Below, one piece after another: positions 25,512 to 37,480 of a DNA stretch of 64,000 bases (its first letter is position 1; every line of letters begins with the position of its first letter). Origin of the DNA: Adineta steineri (Eukaryota; Rotifera; Eurotatoria; Adinetida; Adinetidae); contig CAJNOI010000002.1 in assembly GCA_905250115.1 (NCBI GenBank), positions 1,143,678 to 1,207,677 of the forward strand, written 5' to 3'. The position numbers and the translations under genes are program-made. The notes below the pieces were generated by a model. That model was not told the DNA's origin. It worked only from the letters and a program-made list of their open reading frames with translations, and searched no databases.

Positions 25512-28500
25512 CTAATAACGTCGTTGCGGTAAAGGTTGTGTAACAACATAATGTTGTTCATAGGCACGTGTCTGGCCTGTAGGATGAAGGACAAGTCCAG
25601 GTGGTGGAGCTTGTTGTGTAACATAAGTAGTTGTATGATGAAGCGATGGTGGTGGTGGTGGCGGTACTAATGATGTATGTTGTTGAGATGTTGGAAGAGA
25701 ACTTACAGGTACACCAGGATGATTATAAAGATGATTTTGACCAGTTGTACCACCGCGAGATGATGGTGGCGGCGGAGGCGGTGGTGGTGGTTGATTTGAT
25801 GGAAGAATGGGAATGCGTTGATTATTGATCACATTAGTACGAGATCGATCATGGGATGATGCTAAATCTTGTGAATGATGTGAAGATGATGGTACTTGTT
25901 GAGAAACATGTTGCCAACCATATGAATCGATTACAGATGAATGAGAATCTATTATTAAAACAAAATTATTTAAATAGAAAATAAATGGAAGAAAAAGATC
26001 AACTGACTTTTAACTGGTAAATCAGGATGATGGTGGTGATGTTGTTGTTGCTGCTGCTGTTGCTGTTGTTGTTGTTGTTGTTGTTGTCTTGATGGCGGCG
26101 CTGCCGACCATAAACCTTGTTGTTGCTGTTGTTGAGCTGTTTGTGGTGATTCCGAAAGATATTGATTAGGTAAATACTTATGAGTATCTAAGATAAAAAT
26201 AAAAACATTTTTTGTTTTTAAACTGTAACATTATAGAACTATATTAAATCAATAATTATTTACCATCTACATAATGTGCAGCATCACGTGGTTTTGGTCG
26301 TTCCCAATGTACAGTTTCTAGTGTGTCGCGACGCATCGTATTAGTCACTGGTGGTGATCTATCACGACGTTGTGCTTGTTGCATATATTCTCGATCATCA
26401 AATCGTTCACGTGAATGTGGTCGTCGAAGAATTGCACGATTATTTGTTGGTGATGTATTAGTATTTCGAGCTGTACGTTCATAGGCAGTACTAACAGATG
26501 AAGTTGGTGGTAAGGCCATATCTCGTCCACGTTGTGGTAATATATTATAAGGATCTGGTGTTCGATGTTGATTTGATGATGAAGGAAGATATCGTTGTTG
26601 TTGATTATTATTATTATTTGAATTTATTGATGATGATGAACTAATACCAAGACCAGACGTAGATGATGGAAGATCCGATTCACGATAAACAACATGATCC
26701 CGACTAAATATACGAAATAAAAATATAAATTTTAAATTGATTTATTATACATACAAAATAGGTTCACGTTGATTATTCGTATTATTTGTATATGGTCGCT
26801 TTGGTTCAGGGTAGTAATCCCGATTAGTATCGCCAATTGATCGATCACGTCCACGTCCACTATTTGTATTTGTTGATGATCGATGATCATAACTTTTATT
26901 TGAAATATTATTATTATTACTACCACCACCGCCACCACCATTGTTTGTACTTGAGTAATGTGAACGTTGTGAATCATGTTGTGATGAACGTGGACGTTTA
27001 TTATCATGATGTGCTAAACGATGTAATTTTTCATCACGTATTTTTGCTTCAACTTGTTGTTGTCGATGTTTAGCTTCATCAGCTAAACGTCTTTGTTGTT
27101 TTCCAAGTTCACGTGCTTGATCTTCTTTTTCTTTTTCTAAGGCAAGTCTTGAACGTTCAATTTCCATACGTTCACGTTCAAGAACTAAAAAAAAAGCCAA
27201 TCAAAAATATATTGAATAAAATTTCTTTCCAAATCAATAATTTTACATTCAAATTCTCGTCTCATTCGTTCACGTTCTTCAGCTAAACGTCGTTGTTGTT
27301 CTTTGATTTTTTCTTCTTCTTGTTGTTGAACATATTGTTTATGTACAAGTAATTCTTTTTCCTGTCGTAGACGTTGTTCATTTTGATAAACTGAACGACG
27401 ATCATTATCATATGTATTTGATGGTATTGAACGATGTGTATCTTTTGACTAGAAATAAAACAAAATAATATTTTATTTTTTCATAAATTCTAAATTTATA
27501 ACATACAAATGTTTCTTTTGGTTTTTCATATTTATTTGATGTAATATGAGATGGTGCACGTTGTTTCGATTGTTCAATAGATGATGAACGATGATGATCG
27601 GATTTTATTGATGATGAATTCGAACGTTTTTCATTCGAATGACTTCGATTCGAAATAGGCGATGTTATTTTAGTTTTGGATATATCTGTAGAATGTATTG
27701 ATGATCGGTCAGATCTATTTGAATGCTTATCATTTTTTCGATCATTACTAGTTGATTTATGAGAAGATTCTAAATAAGAAAATATATAAGTTTATAAATG
27801 ATAATCAATATCTTTCTCATTCATAAAAATAACAGAACTAATCGTGATTCTCTATTATTCAAAGATTTATACACAAACAATTGTGATTCTTTGCATGCAA
27901 ATACATTGATATAACAATTATTGATTTATATATAACTGATACGACTTTCGTATTATTAATAAAATTACACGTTGAAGATAGTAGTTTATTATTGCAAAAT
28001 GATATTTATAGTTGAACTTTGAGACTACACTAGTGATTTATCATCTCTGTGAAATACACATCAGTGAATTAATTATAGTACCTGATTTTTCATTTGTTCT
28101 TGAAGTATCTGTACGTGAAACATGATGTCTTGAAGATTGACTATTACTACTACTTGATGAAGTTCTTCTTTTATCATTATTTGAATCTATTGATCGTTTA
28201 TTCGATGCATCGATATCATGTGATCGAACTGTTTTTTCATCATTATTTGATTTATTAACGTCCGGTGTTGATAATTTCTTTTTATTATCATTGGATGTTG
28301 ATGCTGGGCGTTTTTTCGACGATATTTTTGACTCAGCAGACGATGATTTCTCTCGATTTTCATTGTTTGAATCACGTTTTTTATGTGAATCATTTGATGA
28401 TGATGACGATGATGGTTTATGACTTGAATGATCTGATTGTTTTTTATGCGTATTTGATGATGAAGAACGTGCTGGTTGATCATGCATTTCCTATAAATTT

Positions 28501-31500
28501 GAATAATAAATATTGAAAAAATCCGTTAGAATATTTGATTCTTCAAGACTGCCATTAGATTTATTGAAAAACTGAAACCAATATATATTGTAAAACCTTC
28601 TAATAGATCCAAATAACAATCTATATATGATCATACTTTGTATTTTTCTTCTATGAACTAAAACCATCGACATTTTTCTACTCATTTGAGAAAAGTCAAC
28701 TTAAATTCAACATTTTTTCGATTCCCATCGCATTGATATTCATTTAAATTATTCATTATTTTAGATGATATCGTATTCAAACGATAGAAAATATAATTAA
28801 AATAGCGAATACATCATCAGTACAAAGTTTTGTACCATTCTCTGAATAATATAATTAAGAAAAATATTATTTTATCCTTTCAGGGACATCTAATGTATAA
28901 ATAAACAAAACAGTAATACAAAATAGAACAAACGAGTCACGTTGAAAGAACAAAGGCTAGCAAGCAAGCAAGTCAAACAAAATGATTAATGTGTGCTCTC
29001 TTGCGTGATAACAAATCTTTCTCAATAAAAAATATTCACCTTAAGCAATATGATTTAAGTTATTCTGACAATTGACTTAACCGATATTTATAAAAAGAAT
29101 AGAATTCCGATACTACTCTTTTCTTTAATAAAAATGATTCTATAAGATATATTATATGAATAAGTCGTTGTAAAAGTCTTTCGATTGTTCAGAAGCAATA
29201 CGATAACGATTTATATAGTATAATTACAAATTATGATAATTTACTGGCTTATGTAAATCTTTTTCTTATCGTGAGATACAGGAGTACTAAATAGTTTATT
29301 ATCACTTACTCGATCTACATGAATTTTCTTTCCATGTAATTCTGTTTGATGTAATGCTTTAATACATTTTTCAACATCATCTGGTATTGTTAAATTAATA
29401 TATCCAAACCATTGCGATGAACTTGATCCAATAACTTTAGTTGTTAAAACCTATACGAGAAAGAAAGAAAATAGTTGTCAGGACCACTTAACACAAATTC
29501 TTACTTTTGCATATTTGGAAAATAATGCCTTTAGATCAGATGCATGAGTTTCTTTAGCAATATTTGATACCCAAAGATGACATTGATCTGAATTTATAAA
29601 AAAAAATATTGAACTTTTTCTTTTTGTTCTATTTTAAATAAATACCTTTATTGATATTATTTTGTTTTTGTTGTTCATCCGATGTTCCTTGTTGATTAAT
29701 TTCACTGATAAATGAAAAATAAAATTAAGAATTATGTTAAAGAATTATTCAACGAAACAAAAAAATTGTCAATCGCGCAACGAAAATAATAACAAATAAA
29801 TAAAAATAAAACGAAAAATTAATCGATTCGTAGTTGTTGGTGTTGTTGATTTCAAAATAAACACAATATCTTTTGCTATTTTGTCGTCGTTGATTATTGT
29901 ACAAAAAAAGGAAAAATATATACACACACACAAGTATACTCACATAGAATCTTTTTTTACTTTTTCTTTATCAATTTATTTAGAATATAGACGAAATTGA
30001 TTGATTACCTTTTCGATTTATTATCATTATCAGTCGTTAGATCTGTTGTCGTCGTTGTTGTTGATGATGATGATGGTGGTGGTGGTAGTGATGAAGTTGT
30101 ATGTTGTTCGTCTTCACCATGATTATGATCGGATGGTATTTGTTTTCCATTAGTTGTTGTTGTTATTGAAGTTTTATTATGATTATTATTGTTATTATTA
30201 TTATTTGTTGATGATTGAATTTGATTTTTTGTATCTAATTCTTCATCTGATGATGAACAAGAAACTTGTATAAGACCATGATCAGTATTATCATTACTAT
30301 ATTCATCATCATGTTTAGTAGTTGATTGATCAATTGTTAAAAATATATTATTATTATCACGATCTTCAACCATTTGTCTCAAATCTATTGTATCCATTTG
30401 ATTTATTTGATCATCATTTGTATCATGTATCGTTGAAGTTTGCAGTGGTAATGGTGATGGTGATGGTGATGTCGTTGAATTTGCTTCCTCTTTGAAACAA
30501 TATGGATTTAGTTTTTTTTTAATAATTATCAATCAGTGGATAATAACATAGACTGGTTTTTAATCATCTATGTATTTTAGTTTCTTAGATTTCTTAAGTA
30601 AGTTTTTATCTGTATATATATGTATATATATATATAATTGAACTGTACGCGGATATGATGTATGTATATATATATAGAAAATTCAGATTGAAATATGGAG
30701 AAAAATATAGAAGTTAGAGAATATAAAATTATGAATGTTAGTATGATTGTTTTATTAAAAGAAAATATCTTTGTTTTCTTCTATTCTCACCTGTATTATC
30801 AATATGTAATTGATGTTCGGAATCGATCTAAAAAAAAGAAAGAAAAATATTTAAAATAATTTTTTTCTCATCGTTATTAATATTATATATGATTCAAATT
30901 TAGTTCAAGGATGACATTGTATGATAATCTATCAATGAAAAAGTTTGCAAAACTAAACTGTTTCTATCATGATTTTATATTTGTTTGTCTAAGTCTTAGT
31001 AATCTAATACATTTCAAACAAAACTATGAGTAAGTAACAGTAGTTATCAAGAGTAATCGAAAATAATTTTTAGAGATTTGAGCTATTATGTACCCAGTTT
31101 TGATACGAATAGCGCTCGTCTACTTTTTAGACTAACTGTCAAAAATAAAATTCTCGTATGTTAGAAAGGAAGATTTTTAAATTATACTCAGAAATTGTCA
31201 GTAATGATAATGTTAAATAAACAAACCTCCATTGTTGATGTTTCTAAGATATTTTTATCATGTGAACCATTTTCTTCATGATTCTGAAATAAAAAAAGAA
31301 ATGAAATGAAATAATGAAATTTGATAGAAATTCTTTATTTACTTGATTATTTTCATCGGATGATATTGTTTTAAGATCAGTCGAAGTATCAAAAATATAA
31401 TTATCTGGATCAAGGTTTCGATCAGATAATGCCTAAAAATAAATTTTCATGATTTATATTTCATAAAAAGTAAAACATACTTGACGTAATTTTTCAAGAA

Positions 31501-31621
31501 GTGATCCTTTAAGTTCTTTTTTATCGAATGTAATATTAAATGAACGTAATTCACGTTGTAAATCAGCCACACGTAAATCGCTTAATTTCCGTTGTTTGAC
31601 TGAGTTTGTTGTTGATGTCAT
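25512..31621 (-). CDS. SAFB: SAFB/SLTM-type protein: SAP domain, RRM and Arg/Glu-rich region
   Basis: Fifteen exons: 31481-31621, 31343-31432, 31227-31283, 30791-30827, 30009-30489, 29646-29704, 29505-29587, 29310-29450, 28082-28490, 27507-27769, 27247-27448, 26755-27184, 26264-26703, 26008-26187, 25512-25948. Phases agree; about 1149 residues. The SAP domain (residues about 10-48) reads RKLSDLRVADLQRELRSF...LLEKLRQ. The RRM (about 290-363) reads HLWVSNI...ASDLKALFSKYAKV...TELHGKKIHVDR, close to the SAFB RRM. A Ser/Lys-rich stretch, an Arg/Glu/Gln-rich probable coiled coil (about 600-690) and a tail with poly-Gln and poly-Pro runs follow. SAFB proteins bind AT-rich scaffold attachment DNA and RNA in the nucleus. 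The Ser/Lys-rich and C-terminal parts are low-complexity, so their splice choices are less certain. Confidence 0.9.
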
Positions 31622-32933
31622 TGACAATACTGAATAAATTTACATTAGAGATAGAATTAATTTATAAATATCTACAAATAAATCTATATTTATTCTAAGA
31701 TTCATAGATTTTTCTCAATGAAACAATTAAGTGCATTCTTCTTTTTGTTTATTATAATGTTCATGTGTAATTTTTAGGTATTCATTCATCCATCTCGAAT
31801 AAATAGAAACCTCCCAAAAGATAGATGACGCAAGTGTATGATTCTTTGACCTGTTAAGAAATATCGCTATTGTTATTCTACAATCTATTAATGAAGATGT
31901 AGAGCTATATTTGTCTCATGCTTTCGAAAGAAAAAACAACATTCTATCTGTAATAGAGAAGATGATTTATTAGCCTTTCATCAATCAATGAATATCTAAC
32001 TGACAAGATTGTCGAAATTCTACAGAACAGTCAAAAAAGTGCTTCCTATGATTAATATACTGAATGATAGAGAATAATATTTTTCAAGAACACTTAAAGT
32101 AATTCAGACATGCTAAAATTGAATGAAGTGTTTATTGGTTTAAATTGCTAATCATCGCTATTACAGAAGATTTTCGTAAGTATTTAACTTAAACTATTCA
32201 TATAAAGCAAATCACTTGTCGATAATTCTTATTTTCATATCATCAACAAGTACCCTATATACTAGGGAATGCTCGACAACATAATAATATAGTAAACTTA
32301 TACAATCAGTAAAAATCATAAATAGCTTTTTGACACAAATACATCGCAAAGATAGCTAACAGTATCAGCAAAAACTCTCTAAGATGAACACCAATGAGTC
32401 TTTCTAAGAGGTTTCACGTTGAATGAAGTTTTAAATGTATGCAATGTAAGATTAGTATAAACAAATGATAGCTACGTACCTTTTATACTAAAATTTATTA
32501 CAATTAAATCCAAATAAAAAAGTAAAAAGAATCTTTTCTATCTTTAAATTATTAAACATTGATTTAGTTTTAAACAAAAAGTAGTCAGAAAAGAATCCTT
32601 TTTTATCTTTAAATTATTAAATACCTATTTAATTTTAAACAAAAAAGTAGTCAAAAAAGTATTTTTATCTTTTTTATGAAAAAATTCGTTAATGGAAACA
32701 CTGCCGATTGAGATTTTATATTACTCAGCAAGTGCATGATATGGAGCGTTATACGATAGAGCTTGTTATGACGAATTGACCTTCAAAGATTGACTGAATA
32801 TTTTTTCTCATGGAGGTTTCGCTATATTCAAATCTGTCATTAATAAAATATTTCCCGCGTACTGTGGACAGTTTGATATTTTTCACGCAAATAAAAAACG
32901 TTCCATCATATAATGATTGACTTTTTTTAGATA
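31622..32933. other. Intergenic, head-to-head between the SAFB-like gene and enkurin
   Basis: About 1.3 kb shared upstream region of two divergent genes. No coding exon seen. A tandem repeat occupies 32521-32675 (listed separately). A short open frame on the minus strand at 32749-32958 overlaps the enkurin start and has no domain. Confidence 0.6.
32521..32675. repeat. Tandem repeat, about 60-66 bp unit, about 2.5 copies
   Basis: Copies begin near 32521, 32581 and 32647. The units share GTAGTCA-AAAAAG, ATCTTTAAATTATTAAA and TTTTAAACAAAAA blocks. The third copy is partial. It lies about 260 bp upstream of the enkurin start. Confidence 0.75.
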
Positions 32934-33882
32934 ATGAATAATAGTAATGGTGAAACAATTTATAATTTACTTAACCAAATACCTAAATCATTACCTATAC
33001 CACCAACTAATTCCAAGTAGAAATTATTTTATCTTTACAAAGAAAAAATATTTCTCTTAGACATTATTATCGATCAATTTTTTCTTCAAATGTATTGCAT
33101 AATTTAAATAAAAATAAACATTCACATCGTACGATGGGTCTAGCTATAGAACCGAAACCTGATCCTTGTCATCCACTTCGACGGCGACAAAATTATTTTG
33201 AATTACCAGAAAGTAATTTTTCCTTTCATAAATATCTTAACTTCTTTTTTTTATACAAGTCACTCCATTTATTCGTTCACATAAAATGCCACCAATTCCA
33301 AAATTTAATCCACAAAATAAAAATCAATATAAACTAACCAAAAACTATATCGAAGAAAACATAAATAACATAAAAAATTCTTTACCAACATGCCCACGTC
33401 GTTATATTGTTTCAGATAGAAAAGGAAATAAATATCTCATTGATGGTAGTGGTTTACAAAAAGATTTTATTCATAAAAAAGTAATTACATTATTTACATT
33501 TGTCTTTTTCTCTCTCTGAATGTCTTTTAAGAATTATGGTCAAATTCCATCGTATCTTCAAACATATAAAATATCAGAGTGTAATTCTAAAGATAATTCC
33601 ATGATTTTAATGCCAGCCGAAGAACGTCTTTGTCTTATTAATAGTAAATTGTTTTTCTTGTGAATAACGAATTATCCATTTGTATATAATTCAGATCTAA
33701 AAGATCGCTATGAAGATATATTTGCTGAATATCAACGTTTACCATTACGTCTTGAAACAGCATCAGCTATAATAAAACAAACATATTTAACTAATGAATT
33801 AGTTAATATTGAACGTGATATTGATTTTCTTGAAAAACATCAACAAATATTTATTGTTAAGAATTATTCAGATATTAAATAA
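32934..33882 (+). CDS. ENKUR: Enkurin (ciliary/flagellar adaptor protein)
   Basis: Five exons: 32934-33016, 33061-33212, 33260-33480, 33532-33643, 33695-33882. Phases agree; 251 residues, almost the size of the vertebrate protein. The N-terminus has the family start ETIYNLL...LPIPP. The middle has RRYIVSDRKGNKYLIDGSGL. The C-terminal enkurin domain has YGQIPSYLQ, MPAEERLCLINNLKDRYEDIFAEYQRL and ERDIDFLEKHQQIFI. Enkurin is known as a sperm-tail and ciliary protein that binds calmodulin and is located inside axonemal doublet microtubules. The ATG at 32934 gives MNNSNGETIYN, and the preceding frame has stops. Introns are 43-52 bp. Confidence 0.93.
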
Positions 33883-34784
33883 ATTGTTCTCAATCTTCAT
33901 ATTTTGACTAAAAATAAAAATATAAATCAATAAAAATATTATCAAATTTTATTACTTGAATTAATCAGTTCATGTATTGAAGCAATTTTTTTATTTCAAA
34001 CTAAATCAATAATAGAAAAAAATGAATTTATAATTTTCAAAAAAAAAGAAAATTTATTCTATATCAAAGAATAATTGCAATACGAAAGCCAAAACAATAT
34101 CCATCTATAATCCGTTGAGATGAATTGAATAAACAAATAATTTTTTCAAAAAAAGAAATGACAAATATCCGAAATAACTACATCAATATAGACACAAAAC
34201 TCAATAGATACAAAATACTCTTATTACCAATAAAAAATTGTAGCAAAAATTCTTGTTTTAATAATTTTGACTTTCTAAAATATAGTTTAATCTTCATATA
34301 TAAACTTTCAACAATCAAGCAATATATAAATAAATAAATAATCAACTTACGACAATTATCTTATTTTTCTAAAGCAAATCGAATCGAATCTTGTGTATAC
34401 TTGTTAAACATAATATTTCATCCTAGCATATCCAATTATATCAACAAGAAAATTATTTTTGATCAAAATAACAAAATATTCATAATTGTTGCTTTTCTTT
34501 TATATCTGATTGACATCGATAACGAACATGAATTTATGTTTTTTTGAGAAAGAGAAAGAAAGATAGACAAACAAGATGCAAGTGAAGAGTAAAAAGGCAA
34601 AAGAAATGAAATGAGAGAATAGTAAACAGAGAGAAATATAGATACAATGATACGTAACATGTTAATCATGATCATCATTCATCTTCGAAAATCAACCTCA
34701 ATCCAGAAGATATTCATCAATAATTAAACATATACAATTCAACTACAACAAAAAAAAGAGTCAAGTTCTTTTTTTCTTTCAACT
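33883..34784. other. Intergenic, tail-to-tail between enkurin and hnRNP M
   Basis: No gene supported. AT-rich. It should hold the 3' UTRs of both flanking genes; AATAAA-like signals occur just after the enkurin stop (around 33911). Confidence 0.6.
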
Positions 34785-37370
34785 TCAACGATATGGTGAT
34801 CGTCCTCGTGAACGATCATAAACATTGTTATTCGGACCTGTAACACCAGCACTACCAAGTACGCCTCCAACTGAACGTTGCGTACTATTATTCGATGATG
34901 TATATGCTCCTAACGATGAACCAAGTCCACTGACACCACCAACACCAGTACCCAACACACCTCGACCACCTGCAAATGATGATGTCGGTTGTGTACGAAC
35001 CTGTGATACGTTTGATACTCCGACAGGTGCTGTTTGACCCAAACGTGCATCGTCATCTTTGTAGAATGAGCCTGGATATGTATAGATATGAATTTCAGAT
35101 CGATATTTATGTATATTATTTCAAAACAAACAACTGCACAAAAAATAAAAGAAATATTTTGTATTGACATTACCTGATAATTGTGATGATAATTGTGAAC
35201 CACCAGTTAAACCAGATGATTGTTGATAATTTGAATATCCACCAGCAAGTGATGAATAAAGTGAATCTAATTTAAAAGAAAAAATATACATACATATATA
35301 TACATATTCTTTATATTAATTGTATGTGTTAAATAAATAACTAACTAGAATTTGAATATGGATCAATACCTAATGATGATGATGAGTTTAAATTTGAATT
35401 TGCGGATTGAAGTCCTAAATAGTTTTGCATTTCTTAAAAGTAATTTTTAGAGAAGAAAAAAAAGCTTTCATAACACACCAGTAAGTGAATTAAGTCCTGA
35501 GAAACCACTTGCAGCTAATTGTGTTAATGCACTAATTGCACTTGGTGATAAATGTGAAAGTGCATGTAAAGCTGTAAGATCACTATGATTCATATAATCT
35601 TCAATAGAAATAAATAAATTTCAATAATACAAAATAAAAAATAATAATTTTTACCTGATACATTTGGTGTAATATTTTGTATTGGATTAGGATTTATTTG
35701 TGGTAATGTTGGTTCAAGTTGATTAACATCTGAAAATATGGATATAACATGAATAATTATATTTTTCTTTTTTTTTCTTACTATTTGTTCGTAATGGATT
35801 TCCAGCAATACCTAAACCAGCACCAATAGATTTTAAACCACCTAAAAATAATTTTTTATTAAATAATATGAAAATAAATCAATGTTTCTTACTTGGTAAT
35901 TTTAACGATCTTCCATCATCTTTTCCTTCATCTTTTAAATCAATTTTAACAGCCATTATTCTATCATATAATTGTTGTTCATTAAACATTGATACAGCTT
36001 GTACAGCTTCAGACGGATGTTCATATTCTACAACAGCCATACCACGACTTTGACCTTCTTTTGTTCGTTTTAATGTAACATCACGAACACGACCAGCTAA
36101 GGAAAATACTTCTCGAACTTTTTTTTCATCACATTTAAAATCCAACTAAAAATCAACATTTTTTTCTTATTTGTAAAATACATATGGAATTTAAATTAAC
36201 TTACATTAGCAACAAAAATTTTATTTGTAACAGGTCCATCAATACCTAATCTTTGTAAGACATATGATGGTACACCAGCATTAGATGAATAACCAGAAAG
36301 TGATGTACCTATACTATTAAGACCTATAGAAAACAAAATCTCCTGTTGTCTTTTTCAATAAAAATCAAGTCTATTTTTTCTACCTGCTACTTGAGATGAA
36401 CGAGACATATTACTAGTATTTCCACTAGTATTACCATATTGATTTGATAGATTATTATGATGATGAAGTATGTTACTCTTTTGAGACAAACGTCCTTCAA
36501 GTGATTGATATTTTGCTCGACGTGTTCGAAAACCTTCTTCATCCTATAACAAGAAAATTATGAAAGTAACTTTTCTTTAATTATATTTTATTTTATATCT
36601 AATCGTCTTACCAATTTAACTGTTAATTTTCGACCACCATATTCAAATTGATGCATTTTTTCTACAGCACGTTTTGCTTCTTCAATTGTTCGAAATTCTA
36701 CAGATCTAAATTAAACAAATTTGTTTTTGAAATCGAATATTTTTTGTAATAACGTACCCACAACCAAGTGATTTTCCATCTCGTTCAAATACTTCTGTAT
36801 ACATTACTTCACCAACTAAAATATGATATATAAATAGGAAAATCTATCATTGAAATATTCAAAAACAAACCTTCAGTACGAAATAAATCTTTTAATGCTG
36901 TCCATCTCATATCATATGGAATATTTGATACATGAACTGTTTTTTCCCATCTTAATTATTTAAAATGAATAGTATATAATCAAAATAAAAAGTTTCATAC
37001 CGATATTTTAAACCAAGTTCACGATCGGAATATAAATTAACTGCTTGACTAAGTCGATCTCCTCCACCACCACTATTATGGAAATGTTCATTTCCACTTC
37101 CATTATTATTATTATTATTATTATTTGATCGATAACGATCATTTCTTCTATCATTAAAACGATGACCATTCATATTTCTCGATGAGTTTCGATTATAATC
37201 TCTATGTGATGATGATTGTTGATTATTATGTGATGGTGAAAGTCGATTTGGACTTCTTGAACGTGAACGAGAATGATGAGGTGATCGTTGATTTTCATAA
37301 TCACTTCATTAATAAGAAAAAAACAAAATATTTTTCTTGCAAATTAAATTTATATTATTTACCCCGACAT
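34785..37370 (-). CDS. HNRNPM: hnRNP M / MYEF2-type RNA-binding protein with two RRMs
   Basis: Fourteen exons: 37363-37370 (ATGTCGGG), 37001-37303, 36871-36950, 36758-36815, 36612-36705, 36384-36543, 36205-36323, 35893-36145, 35782-35841, 35655-35729, 35479-35598, 35346-35432, 35174-35266, 34785-35071. Phases agree; 598 residues. The N-terminus is Arg/Ser-rich. RRM1 (about 105-181) has TVHVSNIPYDMRWTALKDLF and SLGCGSVEF. RRM2 (about 269-345) has IFVANLDFK, VREVFSLAGRV, AVQAVSMFNEQQLYDR and AVKIDL, the hnRNP M RRM2 pattern. The tail is Gly/Ser/Asn-rich. This nuclear family regulates alternative splicing; the fly member also localises mRNA. The eight-base first coding exon, and a good 3' splice site at 37444 without a 5' partner just after the S9 stop, suggest trans-splicing. 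Confidence 0.92.
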
Positions 37371-37443
37371 GTCTTTTCTTTTTTCTTTATTTTTTGGAAA
37401 AAGCAAAAAAAGAAAAACAAAATGTTTTTTTTTTTGTTATAAT

Positions 37444-37461
37444 CTAAAAAAGAAATCAAAT
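37444..37461 (-). promoter_or_regulatory. Candidate spliced-leader acceptor for hnRNP M
   Basis: On the minus strand a TTTGATTTCTTTTTTAG tract ends at 37444. It lies 35 bases after the S9 peptidase stop codon and 73 bases before the hnRNP M ATG. No 5' splice site pairs with it, because the upstream gene has already ended. Confidence 0.6.
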
Positions 37462-37480
37462 TAAAAGAACGGATGTATTT

